Shown here piece by piece: positions 1 to 8,014 of a stretch of DNA of 27,197 nt. The notes under the pieces were generated by a model, which saw only the letters and a list, made by a program, of their open reading frames with translations, was not told the DNA's origin and searched no databases. Made by a program: the position numbers and the translations under genes. Position 1 is the first letter of the stretch, and each line of letters begins with the position of its first letter. The DNA is from Clostridiales bacterium (GTDB lineage: Bacteria > Bacillota > Clostridia > Oscillospirales > Oscillospiraceae), in the NCBI GenBank assembly GCA_019415645.1, contig DXYV01000039.1, positions 1 through 27,197 of the forward strand. Direction: 5' to 3'.

Positions 1-1
1 C

Positions 2-142
2 TTAGTTGGCTTTCTCCGAATGAATTCACTGTCCAATATGTTTGACAAACCTACAAATATCTATTTGGTGGATCTGGATACTGCCCAGACTCTGCTGGCA
101 TTTGACTATGCGACGCTCTCCGCTGTGGAGAGCGAGGAATAA
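2..142 (+). CDS. C-terminal end of an unrecognised protein (partial)
   Basis: An open frame enters from the left edge and runs 46 codons to a TAA at 140-142. The visible tail includes NIYLVDLDTAQTLLAFDY and ends in the acidic SAVESEE. I do not recognise the family. The frame is accepted as coding because it is open from the window edge, has ordinary amino-acid composition and stops 13 bases before a strong terminator hairpin, as a genuine gene end would. Internal ATG codons exist, but none has a convincing ribosome binding site, so this is more likely a truncated gene tail than a tiny gene. It converges on the SLH-protein operon. Confidence 0.55.
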   Translation, partial: LVGFLRMNSLSNMFDKPTNIYLVDLDTAQTLLAFDYATLSAVESEE

Positions 143-155
143 CCCACAAAACAAA

Positions 156-196
156 GCGCGCCGCCGGGCTTTCACCCGACGGCGCGCTGCGCGTTT
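156..196. terminator. Bidirectional terminator between convergent genes
   Basis: GCGCGCCGCCGGG (156-168) pairs with CCCGACGGCGCGC (175-187) over 13 positions with one mismatch and a 6-base loop. On the plus strand it is followed by a T5 run at 194-198, closing the partial gene. On the minus strand it is followed by a T-rich tract, closing the SLH-protein operon that ends at 209. Confidence 0.85.
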
Positions 197-208
197 TTGT
201 GGCCTGGA

Positions 209-2569
209 TTAGTTGGCTACCACGACGCGGACCTTGCCGCCTTCGTTGGGGTTGCGGTCATAATAGACCGTCAGATTATTGGAGTAGGACAGGCACTCGT
301 CCAGAGAATCAAACCAGGTTCTGGTCTGGGCATTGTAGCACTGGACATTGGCTGCAATGGGCAGCTCCAGGGAGCCGGAGAAGAAGATGTTGGTCTGCGT
401 GTTGAAGTTGGACAGGGTGACGTTCTTCACCGACTTGAGCTCCACAGAGCCGGCAATTCTGGGACTGCCGTCCAGAGAGGCCAGAGAGGCGGCCAGACCG
501 ATGAACTGACCATCCCTGAAGTTGGTACTGCCGATGGTGGTCAGGCTGCCGTCGTGATTGGTGACCGTCGTAAGCATATTGGTATAACTCATATTATTAT
601 CACCAAGGCCGGGGCTGGGTTTCGTATCCGTGGAGGCGATGCCGTAGGTGTAGCAGTCGCCGGTCACGTCGTTGAGCACCAGCAGATCCACCTTGCCGGC
701 ATAATTCCGGCGCAGGTAGACGATCTTGGAGGCATCCACGGTATCCACCGTCAGGTCGGCCAGAGTGATTGCGGTAATGGCGCTGTCGCCCACCCGCTCA
801 TAAATGCTGATATTTTCCGCCAGAGCTGCGGTGCCAATGGTCTTGTTCGCCACGTTCAGAGAGGAGGTGGTGCCGTTGCTGATGAGCTTGCTCAGGTAGA
901 TGGTATTACCGGAACCTGCTGTCACGTTGACCAGACTGCCGCGGTAGTCCTCGGCCTTGCCGGAGATGGTGCCGCTGACCTGGAGAGATCCGATGGGGGC
1001 ACCCAACAGGTCCACCTTGACCGAGCTGCCGGAGGAATCGGCGGTGACGACGCCCACGGCGGTGGAACGGGCCTGGGAGGTGCTCACCGCGCCGGCCACC
1101 TTGCCGTCGGCGGTAAAGAGCAGGGTGATGCTGCTGCCCACCTTGAAGTCGTTCAGGTCGTCGATTGCGGATTCCAGAACCTCGAATTCCTTATTAAACA
1201 TGGTGATCTTTGCGGGGGCAACTGTGTTGGGAGTGGCCGACTGATACACGCCGGTCAGGCGGAAATCGGTGACATAGAGGGTATTGGCAGAGGCGTCGAA
1301 TACGCCCACATCATATTGCCGGATGTCGGAGACCGAAGCCCTCACGCCGTTTTTCAGGATGGTATAGCCGGACGCGCCACCGGTGAGGGTGGCGAAGGGG
1401 TTGCCGCTGATGGGGTCCTTGGCGACCATGGCGTTGCCGCTGGTGCTGGCGGTGATGCCGCCCACATAGAGGTAGTCGATGGCGCCGGCGGCGGTATAGT
1501 AGATGGTAACGGTAACGCCGGCGCGGTTGAGGCTGCCGTAGATCTCAGAATAGGTCTTTTGCTCTCCGTTGTACCACACGGTGGTGGAGGGAGACACGGT
1601 GATTCGGCTGCCGTCGGCGGCGGTGATCACATTGGTGGTGCCGGCCGTAGCCTTGGATGTGGTGATGGTGCGGCTGGTGGCGTTCCGGTCCGGCAGGAAG
1701 GTGAGGAACAGGCCGTCCTTATTGAGGACCGCCGTGCCATAGCGGCCCTGGAAGAAGGAGGCGGGGTTGTTGGCCGCTGCCTTGATTTTGCGCACCGAGC
1801 CGGAGCCGTTGATGGCGATGGCGCCTTCCGAACCGTCGTCCGCCTCGGTATTGCAGGAGAGCAGCAGCGTGTTTTCCACCACGCTGCCCAGCGAGGCAGC
1901 GTAGATGCTGGTGGAGTTGTAGGTGGGGGTAAGCAGCATATTGTAAAACAGAATGGCTGCCTGTCCCCGGCTGATGGAGGAAGAGGCCGACAGACCGGTC
2001 AGGTTGTCGGCCAGTCCGGAGCTGTTGGCCGTGCTGATGGCACCGGAGGGCCAGTTGGTGTTGGCCGCGGAGGTATAGCCCAGCACCCGCAGCAGGATGG
2101 TGACCGCCTCGGCGTAGGTAATGGTGCGGTTGGGGGCGAAGGTGCCGTCGCCGACGCCCATGATCAGCCGGGAACCGCCGGTGGGATTGCCCTCGCTGTC
2201 GGTGGAGCCGCCGACGTCAATGGAGGCGGCCAAATTGATGTAGCCGCGGGCCCAGTAGGTGCTGGCCACGTCGGGGAAGATGGTTTTGGTGGCATAGGCG
2301 TCCACGTCGTCGCCCCGGTTCATGGTGAGGACCAGCAGCTTACAGAACTCCGCCCGGGTCAAGGTGCCGGAGGGGTTATAGCCGCCGCCGGGCACGCCGT
2401 CCACCACGCCCATGGTGCGCAGGACCTCCACAGCGGTGCCCACCGTGGGGTCGCTTACATCTGAAAAGGTGGAAATGGTGCTGGCCGCCGCGGCCGGGGG
2501 AACGACCAGCAGAGAAGCCAGACAGGCGGCGGTCAGCAGGACCGCCAGAAGTTTTTTCATGCGTTTCAT
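209..2569 (-). CDS. Exported SLH-domain surface protein, 786 aa
   Basis: A secreted, wall-attached protein. The start is the ATG at 2569, preceded by AGGAG with an 8-base gap; upstream in-frame codons lie inside the permease gene and are rejected. Residues 1-29 form a signal peptide: basic MKRMKK, a hydrophobic stretch, then PPAAAA before the likely cleavage site. Three S-layer homology repeats follow at roughly 35-82, 97-163 and 172-213, with typical FxDV and GxxxxxxTRAE or TYAE patterns. SLH repeats usually bind pyruvylated wall polysaccharide. The remaining 570 or so residues are rich in Ser, Thr, Gly and Val and look like beta-rich repeats; I cannot name a domain there, and no catalytic motif is evident. 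It is the last gene of the exporter operon, 13 bases after the permease stop, with its ribosome binding site touching that stop. Confidence 0.9.
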   Translation of the reverse strand: MKRMKKLLAVLLTAACLASLLVVPPAAAASTISTFSDVSDPTVGTAVEVLRTMGVVDGVPGGGYNPSGTLTRAEFCKLLVLTMNRGDDVDAYATKTIFPDVASTYWARGYINLAASIDVGGSTDSEGNPTGGSRLIMGVGDGTFAPNRTITYAEAVTILLRVLGYTSAANTNWPSGAISTANSSGLADNLTGLSASSSISRGQAAILFYNMLLTPTYNSTSIYAASLGSVVENTLLLSCNTEADDGSEGAIAINGSGSVRKIKAAANNPASFFQGRYGTAVLNKDGLFLTFLPDRNATSRTITTSKATAGTTNVITAADGSRITVSPSTTVWYNGEQKTYSEIYGSLNRAGVTVTIYYTAAGAIDYLYVGGITASTSGNAMVAKDPISGNPFATLTGGASGYTILKNGVRASVSDIRQYDVGVFDASANTLYVTDFRLTGVYQSATPNTVAPAKITMFNKEFEVLESAIDDLNDFKVGSSITLLFTADGKVAGAVSTSQARSTAVGVVTADSSGSSVKVDLLGAPIGSLQVSGTISGKAEDYRGSLVNVTAGSGNTIYLSKLISNGTTSSLNVANKTIGTAALAENISIYERVGDSAITAITLADLTVDTVDASKIVYLRRNYAGKVDLLVLNDVTGDCYTYGIASTDTKPSPGLGDNNMSYTNMLTTVTNHDGSLTTIGSTNFRDGQFIGLAASLASLDGSPRIAGSVELKSVKNVTLSNFNTQTNIFFSGSLELPIAANVQCYNAQTRTWFDSLDECLSYSNNLTVYYDRNPNEGGKVRVVVAN

Positions 2570-2582
2570 TCGTCTCTCTCCT

Positions 2583-3836
2583 TTAGTCAGCGCGCAGGGC
2601 CTCCACCGGCTGGAGCCGGGAGGCTTTGGCGGCGGGGTATAGGCCGAAGATGATGCCCAGGGCAACCGAGATGGCAAACGCGCCTACCGTGATGTCCCAG
2701 CCGGGCAGCAGGATCCGGTCAAAGGACATTTTGCCTACGATCAGCGTGCCTAAATAGCCGACGATGATTCCAAAAATACCGCCGATGCCGCAGATCATGG
2801 CCGATTCGATGAGGAACTGGGTGATGATGCTCCTGCGCTCGGCGCCGATGGCCTTACGGATGCCGATCTCCCGGGTGCGCTCGGTAACTGTGACCAGCAT
2901 GATGTTCATGATGCCCACGCCGCCTACCAGCAGGGAGATGGCGGCGATGCCGCCTAAGAACCGCTGCTGCATGGCGTTGGCCTCGCTCTGCTCATTTTGA
3001 TAGACGCTCTCATTGGTCACATCGGAATAGCCGTAATTCTCATTGATCAGTCCCTTGAGGAAGCTGCGGATCAATGTGGCGGCGTACATGGCAGACTCAC
3101 TGTCCTTGGCCTTGACGGTATACTGGTCGATGGTTTGGTTGTTGTTCAGAGCGCGGCTGAGCGTATAGGGCAGGACGATGATACGGTCCATGCGGGTCAT
3201 CTCCACCTCTTGCCAGTTGGTCCCCTCTTCGTTGTACTCTGTGACGCCGCTGCCCTTGGCCTCGTACACGCCGACGACTAAGAAGGGCAGGCCATTGATG
3301 GTGATGGTCTTGCCCACCGGGTCCACCAGATTGAACAGGGACTGGGCCACACCGGCCCCCAGAACGCAGACCTGATTGGATTTTGTGATGTCCAGATAGC
3401 TCAACTCCCGCCCTTTGGCAAGGGTATAGTTATTGCACAGGCCGAACTGATCGTTGCCCAGGTAGAGGGTGGGCCGGGTGTTGTAATCAGAATTGTTTCC
3501 CCCCAGAGTCTGGACACCGTATTTGATGGTGGTATCATTGTAGATTTGTCCCATGGGGGTAACGCCGTCCACATATTCGTCCAGCTGGAGGCAATAATTG
3601 TACAGCTCGGTGGACACATCCAGGCCGCCCTGCCAGGTATAGGCATAAATGCTCAGCTTGTTGTCGCCCATGCTTTTGTAATACTCCTGCATGGCCAAAT
3701 TCTGACCCTTAGCGTAGGACACCAGAATAATGACAGAGGCCAGGCCGATGATTACGCCCAGCATGGTCAGGGCGGAGCGGCCCTTATTGGCGGAGATGGA
3801 CTTGGCGGCCATCTTCAGAGCTTGGGTAAAGTTCAT
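2583..3836 (-). CDS. MacB/FtsX-type ABC transporter permease, 417 aa
   Basis: Membrane subunit of a MacB-like (type VII) ABC system. One membrane helix lies near residues 22-40, followed by a large extracytoplasmic domain of the MacB_PCD kind (about 44-285). Three more helices lie in the last 130 residues. The segment TERTREIGIRKAIGAERRSI after the second helix is the conserved FtsX/MacB coupling region, and the C terminus LQPVEALRAD is also typical. Length matches Firmicutes MacB-like permeases whose ATPase is a separate protein. The ATG overlaps the ATPase stop by four bases (ATGA), implying translational coupling. Such pairs work by mechanotransmission with a periplasmic or extracellular adaptor; the adaptor is the next gene up. 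The substrate (peptide, antibiotic, lipoprotein or surface protein) is unknown. Confidence 0.92.
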   Translation of the reverse strand: MNFTQALKMAAKSISANKGRSALTMLGVIIGLASVIILVSYAKGQNLAMQEYYKSMGDNKLSIYAYTWQGGLDVSTELYNYCLQLDEYVDGVTPMGQIYNDTTIKYGVQTLGGNNSDYNTRPTLYLGNDQFGLCNNYTLAKGRELSYLDITKSNQVCVLGAGVAQSLFNLVDPVGKTITINGLPFLVVGVYEAKGSGVTEYNEEGTNWQEVEMTRMDRIIVLPYTLSRALNNNQTIDQYTVKAKDSESAMYAATLIRSFLKGLINENYGYSDVTNESVYQNEQSEANAMQQRFLGGIAAISLLVGGVGIMNIMLVTVTERTREIGIRKAIGAERRSIITQFLIESAMICGIGGIFGIIVGYLGTLIVGKMSFDRILLPGWDITVGAFAISVALGIIFGLYPAAKASRLQPVEALRAD

Positions 3837-4531
3837 AGTCCGACCTCCTCTCGGGTTCCGTCGGCCACGATGCGGCCGTCAGAAATGCGGACGATGCGGT
3901 GCGCCGTGGAGGCAATGCCGTTGTCGTGGGTGATCAGGATGATGGTGCTCCCCTCCGTCTCGTGGAGGGTATGTAAGATCTCCAGTACATGACGGCCGGT
4001 CTTGGAGTCCAGCGCGCCGGTAGGCTCGTCGGCCATGATGATGGGGGGACGGGTGGCGATGGCCCGGGCGATGGCGACCCGCTGCTGCTGGCCGCCGGAC
4101 ATTTCGCTGGGCTTGTGGTGGGCCCGGTCGGCCATATTGACCTTTTCCAGGGCCTCCATGACCATGTCTTCCCGCTTCCACACGCTGATTCCCTGATAGA
4201 TCAGGGGAAGCTCCACATTTTCGTAGGCGTCGAGGGCAGGAATCAGGTTATAGCCCTGGAAAATAAAGCCGATCTCCTTGTTGCGGATGTGGGCCAACTC
4301 CCTGTCGGTAAGCTCGGTGATGTCCGTGCCGTCCAGATGGTAGTCCCCGTAAGTGGGAATGTCCAGACAGCCCAGAATGTTCATCAGCGTGGATTTGCCG
4401 GAGCCGGATGCGCCGATGATGGCCACAAATTCACCACGATCAATGGTCAGGCTGACGCCATCCAGGGCGCGCACCTCGCTCTCCAGCCCCTCATGGTAGA
4501 TCTTATAGAGGTTCTGTACGTTAATCAGCAT
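3833..4531 (-). CDS. MacB/LolD-type ABC transporter ATP-binding protein, 232 aa
   Basis: Cytoplasmic ATPase partner of the MacB/FtsX permease. Visible motifs are Walker A GASGSGKST near residues 39-47, Q-loop FIFQGYN, signature MSGGQQQR, Walker B IIMADEPTGALDS and the H-loop ITHD. The SGGQQQRVAIARA and DEPTGALD forms are those of the MacB/LolD/FtsE branch. I chose the ATG at 4531 because GAGGTGG precedes it at good spacing. A GTG three codons upstream is possible but overlaps that ribosome binding site. The gene begins 14 bases after the adaptor stop and overlaps the permease start, so all three are almost certainly one transcript and one complex. Confidence 0.93.
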   Translation of the reverse strand: MLINVQNLYKIYHEGLESEVRALDGVSLTIDRGEFVAIIGASGSGKSTLMNILGCLDIPTYGDYHLDGTDITELTDRELAHIRNKEIGFIFQGYNLIPALDAYENVELPLIYQGISVWKREDMVMEALEKVNMADRAHHKPSEMSGGQQQRVAIARAIATRPPIIMADEPTGALDSKTGRHVLEILHTLHETEGSTIILITHDNGIASTAHRIVRISDGRIVADGTREEVGL

Positions 4532-4545
4532 CGGAACCACCTCAA

Positions 4546-6255
4546 TCAGCCGTATGCAGTGGTCATCATGTAGCTGTTAAAGACGACGTCGCCCTCGTTC
4601 AGGCCGGAGGTGATCTCCACATTGTACTGGTCATTCAGACCGGTCTCCACCGGCACGGGATAGTAGCCCTCCGCTTCGGTGGGGTACTGCCGGGTCTCAC
4701 CCGGGGCCGGTTCGGGCAGCTCCACATCCACGGCGTTCTCAGGCTTGCTGTCCGCCTGGAGGAAGACCACTTGGATAGCATTGCCCTCGGCATCTGTGAT
4801 GGACTTGACGCACTGGATGGGAATCACGATGCAGTTATCCGACTGACTGGTGACGAAAGAATAATCCAGCCACATACCCTGGAGCAGGGTGCCATCGTAG
4901 TTGTCCACCGTCAGGGTGACCGGATAATTGGTCATGCCGGAAGTACCGTTGCTCATATCCGGAGTCATATTGATGTTGGTGACCGTGCCGAGGAAGGTGT
5001 TCCCGTTATAGTCCGTCAGGTCCACAGTCATGCCGGGCTTGACAAAGGAGATGTTGCGGTCATCTACGGTGATCTCCACCACCATGGTGGTGGTATTGGA
5101 GATGGTGAGGACAGTATCGCCGCTCTTGACTTCTTGGCCGGGAGTAAGGGAACAGGAGGTCACGGTGCCGTCAATGGGTGCCACGGCGTTGAAGTTGGAC
5201 AGGGCCGTCTGCGCCTCGGTCAGCTTCTCCTGGGCGGCAGTGATCTCCTTTTCCTTGGCGCGAATCTGGCTGCTGATGTCGGTATCGCCCAGGGAGAGAA
5301 GCACGTCACCGGCGTTGACATTGGCGTAGTTGAGCAGGGCGGAAGAGAGCACCGGGCCGGCGGCCTTGACGGTGATTTCCCGCTTTTCGTAGTATTCCAG
5401 CGTGGAGTTCTCGTAGGGATAAATTTCCGTCCCGTCCGCCGCAGTCATAGAGGCAGTGGCAGACATCCCCTCGGTCAGGGTGCCGGGATTTTCCAGGGTG
5501 ATGACCACCTCGAAGAAGGTGCCGCCTTCAGGGGAGATGAAGCTCACCTTATTGATCTGCTCCACCGTACCGGTCCGGAATCCCATGATGGCGGGAATGG
5601 AGACCTGAACGCTCTGCCCCACATAGATGCTGTTTTCATAGGCGTAGCTGTAATACAGGGAGAGCTTGAGCACCTTGTCGTTGACCAGCGTGCACACCTT
5701 AGCCCCGGCCGAGGCGTCCGTGCCTGCTTCAAAGGTGCCGACGTCGATCAGCTTGCCGGAAAAGGGCGCGGTGATGGTCAGGTCGCTGAGGTTTTCCTGC
5801 AGGTCGGCCAGGTCCTTCTGCAGATTGGTCAGGGTCTCCTGGGCCGTGGTGACGGCATCTTCTGCGGCCTGGCTGGTGATGGTGTAGAGGGGCTGGCCCG
5901 CCGTGACCACCTGGCCCTCGGACACAAACACCTCGGAGACCGTGCCGCCGGCAGTCAGGGTGATGGCGGCGGTATCCTTGGCGCGGGCGTTGCCGCTGCC
6001 CTGCACGGAGCTCTGAATGCTGGAGATCATGGCCGTGGAGGGAAGAATCTCGCTCTGCTGGCTGGGCTCGCGGAAGACAAAGAACCAGATGGAGAATGCG
6101 GCGGCGGCCACGACCACAAGCGTGATCACGATGGCAAGGATTCGTTTGATCTGCTTTTTGCTTTTTTTCTTTTTTACCGGTTGATTCGGAGTGGGCGGAG
6201 CGGCAACCGCGGAAGGGATGCCGCCGGTCTCAGCCGAATGAATTTGTTCCGTCAT
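4546..6255 (-). CDS. MacA/HlyD-type efflux adaptor (membrane fusion protein), 569 aa
   Basis: Membrane-anchored adaptor of the MacB-like exporter. Start is the ATG at 6255 with AGGAGG eight bases upstream; the longer open frame (to 6348) lacks a ribosome binding site. A Pro/Lys-rich cytoplasmic N terminus is followed by one transmembrane helix at about 38-61. A biotinyl/lipoyl-like half follows near 100-128, then a helical segment with heptad character at about 129-158, and the returning half at about 159-190. A second helical segment (IRAKEKEITAAQEKLTEAQT) and a second lipoyl-like pattern (VAPIDGTVTS...PGQEVKSGDTVLTI) occur in the C-terminal half. MacA-family proteins usually have one such hairpin, so this is long for the family. 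It is the first gene of the operon. Confidence 0.88.
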   Translation of the reverse strand: MTEQIHSAETGGIPSAVAAPPTPNQPVKKKKSKKQIKRILAIVITLVVVAAAAFSIWFFVFREPSQQSEILPSTAMISSIQSSVQGSGNARAKDTAAITLTAGGTVSEVFVSEGQVVTAGQPLYTITSQAAEDAVTTAQETLTNLQKDLADLQENLSDLTITAPFSGKLIDVGTFEAGTDASAGAKVCTLVNDKVLKLSLYYSYAYENSIYVGQSVQVSIPAIMGFRTGTVEQINKVSFISPEGGTFFEVVITLENPGTLTEGMSATASMTAADGTEIYPYENSTLEYYEKREITVKAAGPVLSSALLNYANVNAGDVLLSLGDTDISSQIRAKEKEITAAQEKLTEAQTALSNFNAVAPIDGTVTSCSLTPGQEVKSGDTVLTISNTTTMVVEITVDDRNISFVKPGMTVDLTDYNGNTFLGTVTNINMTPDMSNGTSGMTNYPVTLTVDNYDGTLLQGMWLDYSFVTSQSDNCIVIPIQCVKSITDAEGNAIQVVFLQADSKPENAVDVELPEPAPGETRQYPTEAEGYYPVPVETGLNDQYNVEITSGLNEGDVVFNSYMMTTAYG

Positions 6256-6362
6256 TTCATGGGCCTCCTTGGTTTCGTTTGATCCAGACAGGGAATCTGG
6301 TATTACCTGTCTTAGTGTAAAGCCTGGAGAAGAAAAAAACAACAACAAAACGACTACAATAG

Positions 6363-6379
6363 TTTAAGGATTTCTTAAA
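6363..6379. promoter_or_regulatory. Perfect dyad TTTAAG-N5-CTTAAA upstream of exporter operon
   Basis: TTTAAG (6363-6368) and CTTAAA (6374-6379) form a perfect inverted repeat with a 5-base spacer. Read along the plus strand it also gives two TTAAR units about 11 bases apart, the spacing used by OmpR-family response regulators. It lies about 110 bases upstream of the adaptor start. Exporters of this class are often under two-component control, but no such genes are in the window, so function is inferred only from position and symmetry. Confidence 0.4.
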
Positions 6380-6490
6380 ATGCGAGGTTTTGTAACTGCA
6401 GGACATTCTCCCCCTATTCTGATAGACGCGGAAAAAATGCGGATTGTTCCGGAAAAAACGAGCCCGGGTAAAAAAATTTCTGCCCGCTTC

Positions 6491-6519
6491 TTGTGCAGCG
6501 GTGGCTTTCGCGCTACAAT
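6491..6519 (+). promoter_or_regulatory. Sigma-A promoter of the sigma-54 activator gene
   Basis: TTGTGC (6491-6496) and TACAAT (6514-6519) are separated by exactly 17 bases, giving a -35/-10 pair. Predicted transcription start is near 6526, a short leader away from AAGGAGG at 6530-6536 and the ATG at 6544. Confidence 0.6.
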
Positions 6520-6543
6520 GGGGGGGCGAAAGGAGGCCCTGTC

Positions 6544-7887
6544 ATGACATTGGATCAGGATGCCCGTGCGGTGTTAGATGCCATGCGCGAGGGAATCAAC
6601 ATCATTGACCGGGACGGCGTGATCGTGTTCGCCAATCGGGCGTACTGCGAGTTTCTCAACCGGGAGGCCGGAGGCGACATCGGACCAATTGAGGGCTACA
6701 AGCTGCGGGACCTGCGCCCGGGAGCCCGGCTCCCCGAAGTGCTGGAGGTGGGGACACCTATTCTGCATGCGCCGCGGCAGGAGGTCGAGGATATTTATTT
6801 TGTCAACTTGTATCCTATCTACGAAGCGGGGGAGCTGACCGGCGGATTGTCCGTGGTCACGTTTCTGGAGGATGCCTATCAGGCCAGGGAGGAGCTGGAA
6901 GCTGTGGAAGCCCGGAACCGTCAGGTCCTCCGGCGAATCAACAAGGCCAGCGGCGCCCACTACACATTTGACGACATCGTGACGGTGAGCCCGGTCTCCG
7001 CGCAGGTCAAGGATCTGGCCCAGCGAGTGGCGGCTACCGACGCCACCGTGCTGCTGGAGTCGGAAAGCGGCACAGGCAAGGAACTCTACGCCCAGTCCAT
7101 CCATAACGCCAGCCCCCGGAGAGACGGAATTTTCGTGGCCATCAACTGTGCCAACTTCAACGCCAATATGCTGGAATCTGAGCTGTTCGGCTATGTGGAG
7201 GGAGCCTTCACCGGCGCGAAAAAGGGCGGAAAGATCGGTCTGTTCGAGGCGGCCGCCGGCGGTACGCTGTTTCTGGACGAGATTTCTGAAATGGATATCG
7301 GCCTTCAGGCTAAGCTGCTCCGGGTGCTCCAGGAGCGGCGGTTCCGCCCGGTGGGCGGGATTCAGGAGGTGGAGACCGATGTGCGGATCGTGGCCGCATG
7401 CAACGCCGACTTGTCGCGCTATGTGGCGGAGGGAAAATTTCGAAAGGACTTGTATTACCGCCTGAGCACGTTCCGAATCTGCATCCCGCCTCTGCGGCAG
7501 CGACCCGAGGATATTCCATCCCTGGCGCAGGCGCTGCTGAATGGGTTCTCCCATAAGCTGCGCCGCTCTCTGACCTTAACGCCGGACGCGGTGGCGTGCC
7601 TCCAGGCCCACGACTGGCCGGGCAACGTGCGGGAGCTGCGCAATGTGCTGGAATTCTGCGCATATCTGACGCCCAATGGAGTCATTGACCAGACCGCACT
7701 GCCGCTGAGCATTACCCGGCCTGTGGATGACAGTCTGACGCTGGCGCAGCGCACCCGTGCCTTTGAGAAGCAGGTCATTCTCAAGCTGCTGGAGCGCAAC
7801 GGAACGTCGTTGGAGGGGAAGAAAAAGACCGCCGCCCAGCTGGGAATCTCTCTGGCCAGCCTGTACAATAAATTGAATACAACCTAA
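6544..7887 (+). CDS. Sigma-54-dependent transcriptional activator (PAS, AAA+, Fis-type HTH), 447 aa
   Basis: Enhancer-binding protein that remodels RNA polymerase carrying sigma-54. Start is the ATG at 6544 with AAGGAGG seven bases upstream. A PAS-like sensor covers about 8-110, a short helical linker about 111-140, the AAA+ domain about 143-385 and a Fis-type helix-turn-helix about 403-447. The GAFTGA loop that contacts sigma-54 is intact at 220-225, and Walker B is LFLDEI at 242-247. Arginines in KFRKDLYYRL (298-307) fit the usual arginine-finger region. The Walker A reads ESESGTGKE (172-180), so Ser173 replaces the usual first glycine of GESGTGKE; the core GTGK is intact. There is no phospho-receiver domain, so activity is probably set by a ligand at the PAS domain. 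Three dyads begin at its stop codon and a -24/-12 promoter follows at 8094-8109, so it very likely controls the AcnX operon. Confidence 0.93.
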   Translation: MTLDQDARAVLDAMREGINIIDRDGVIVFANRAYCEFLNREAGGDIGPIEGYKLRDLRPGARLPEVLEVGTPILHAPRQEVEDIYFVNLYPIYEAGELTGGLSVVTFLEDAYQAREELEAVEARNRQVLRRINKASGAHYTFDDIVTVSPVSAQVKDLAQRVAATDATVLLESESGTGKELYAQSIHNASPRRDGIFVAINCANFNANMLESELFGYVEGAFTGAKKGGKIGLFEAAAGGTLFLDEISEMDIGLQAKLLRVLQERRFRPVGGIQEVETDVRIVAACNADLSRYVAEGKFRKDLYYRLSTFRICIPPLRQRPEDIPSLAQALLNGFSHKLRRSLTLTPDAVACLQAHDWPGNVRELRNVLEFCAYLTPNGVIDQTALPLSITRPVDDSLTLAQRTRAFEKQVILKLLERNGTSLEGKKKTAAQLGISLASLYNKLNTT

Positions 7888-7903
7888 TTCCAGAATTTTA
7901 GAG
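7888..7903. promoter_or_regulatory. Candidate activator-binding dyad 1 (TTCCAG-N4-TTAGAG)
   Basis: First of three 16-base dyads matching TTCYAR-N4-TTRGAR. It starts at the stop codon of the activator gene, about 225 bases upstream of the predicted sigma-54 start site. It is the least symmetric copy. Its centre is 21 bases, or two helical turns, from that of dyad 2, which would place both on the same face of DNA. Confidence 0.5.
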
Positions 7904-7907
7904 TTCT

Positions 7908-7925
7908 GTTCTAAAAAATTAGAAC
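7908..7925. promoter_or_regulatory. Candidate activator-binding dyad 2 (perfect)
   Basis: GTTCTAA and TTAGAAC form perfect 7-base arms around four A residues. It lies about 204 bases upstream of the predicted start site. It is the best-formed copy of the TTCYAR-N4-TTRGAR element and the likely primary upstream activating sequence. Confidence 0.65.
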
Positions 7926-7979
7926 CGCTTGCGGCGACAGCAATTCCGGGTTCCTTCGAACCCAAAGCATCAAACGAAA

Positions 7980-7995
7980 TTCTAAAATTTTGGAA
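7980..7995. promoter_or_regulatory. Candidate activator-binding dyad 3 (TTCTAA-N4-TTGGAA)
   Basis: Third copy of the element, with one mismatched pair. Extended to 7979-7996 it is symmetric at eight of nine pairs. It lies about 133 bases upstream of the predicted start site, within the usual enhancer range for sigma-54 activators. Between dyads 2 and 3 is a small unrelated hairpin, GGGTTC-CTTC-GAACCC (7948-7963). Confidence 0.6.
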
Positions 7996-8014
7996 TAGCG
8001 GATTTGCGATCACG

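Noticed and set aside
197..2464. A 755-codon plus-strand open frame opposite the SLH-protein gene
   Set aside because: It lies antisense to a protein with a signal peptide and three SLH repeats. Its translation is Gly/His/Val-rich with no recognisable family, and it has no ribosome binding site; GC-rich codon structure on one strand creates such shadows.
7948..7963. Small hairpin GGGTTC-CTTC-GAACCC between dyads 2 and 3 as a terminator
   Set aside because: It has no T run and a better terminator lies at 8015-8076; it may be incidental or a further protein site.
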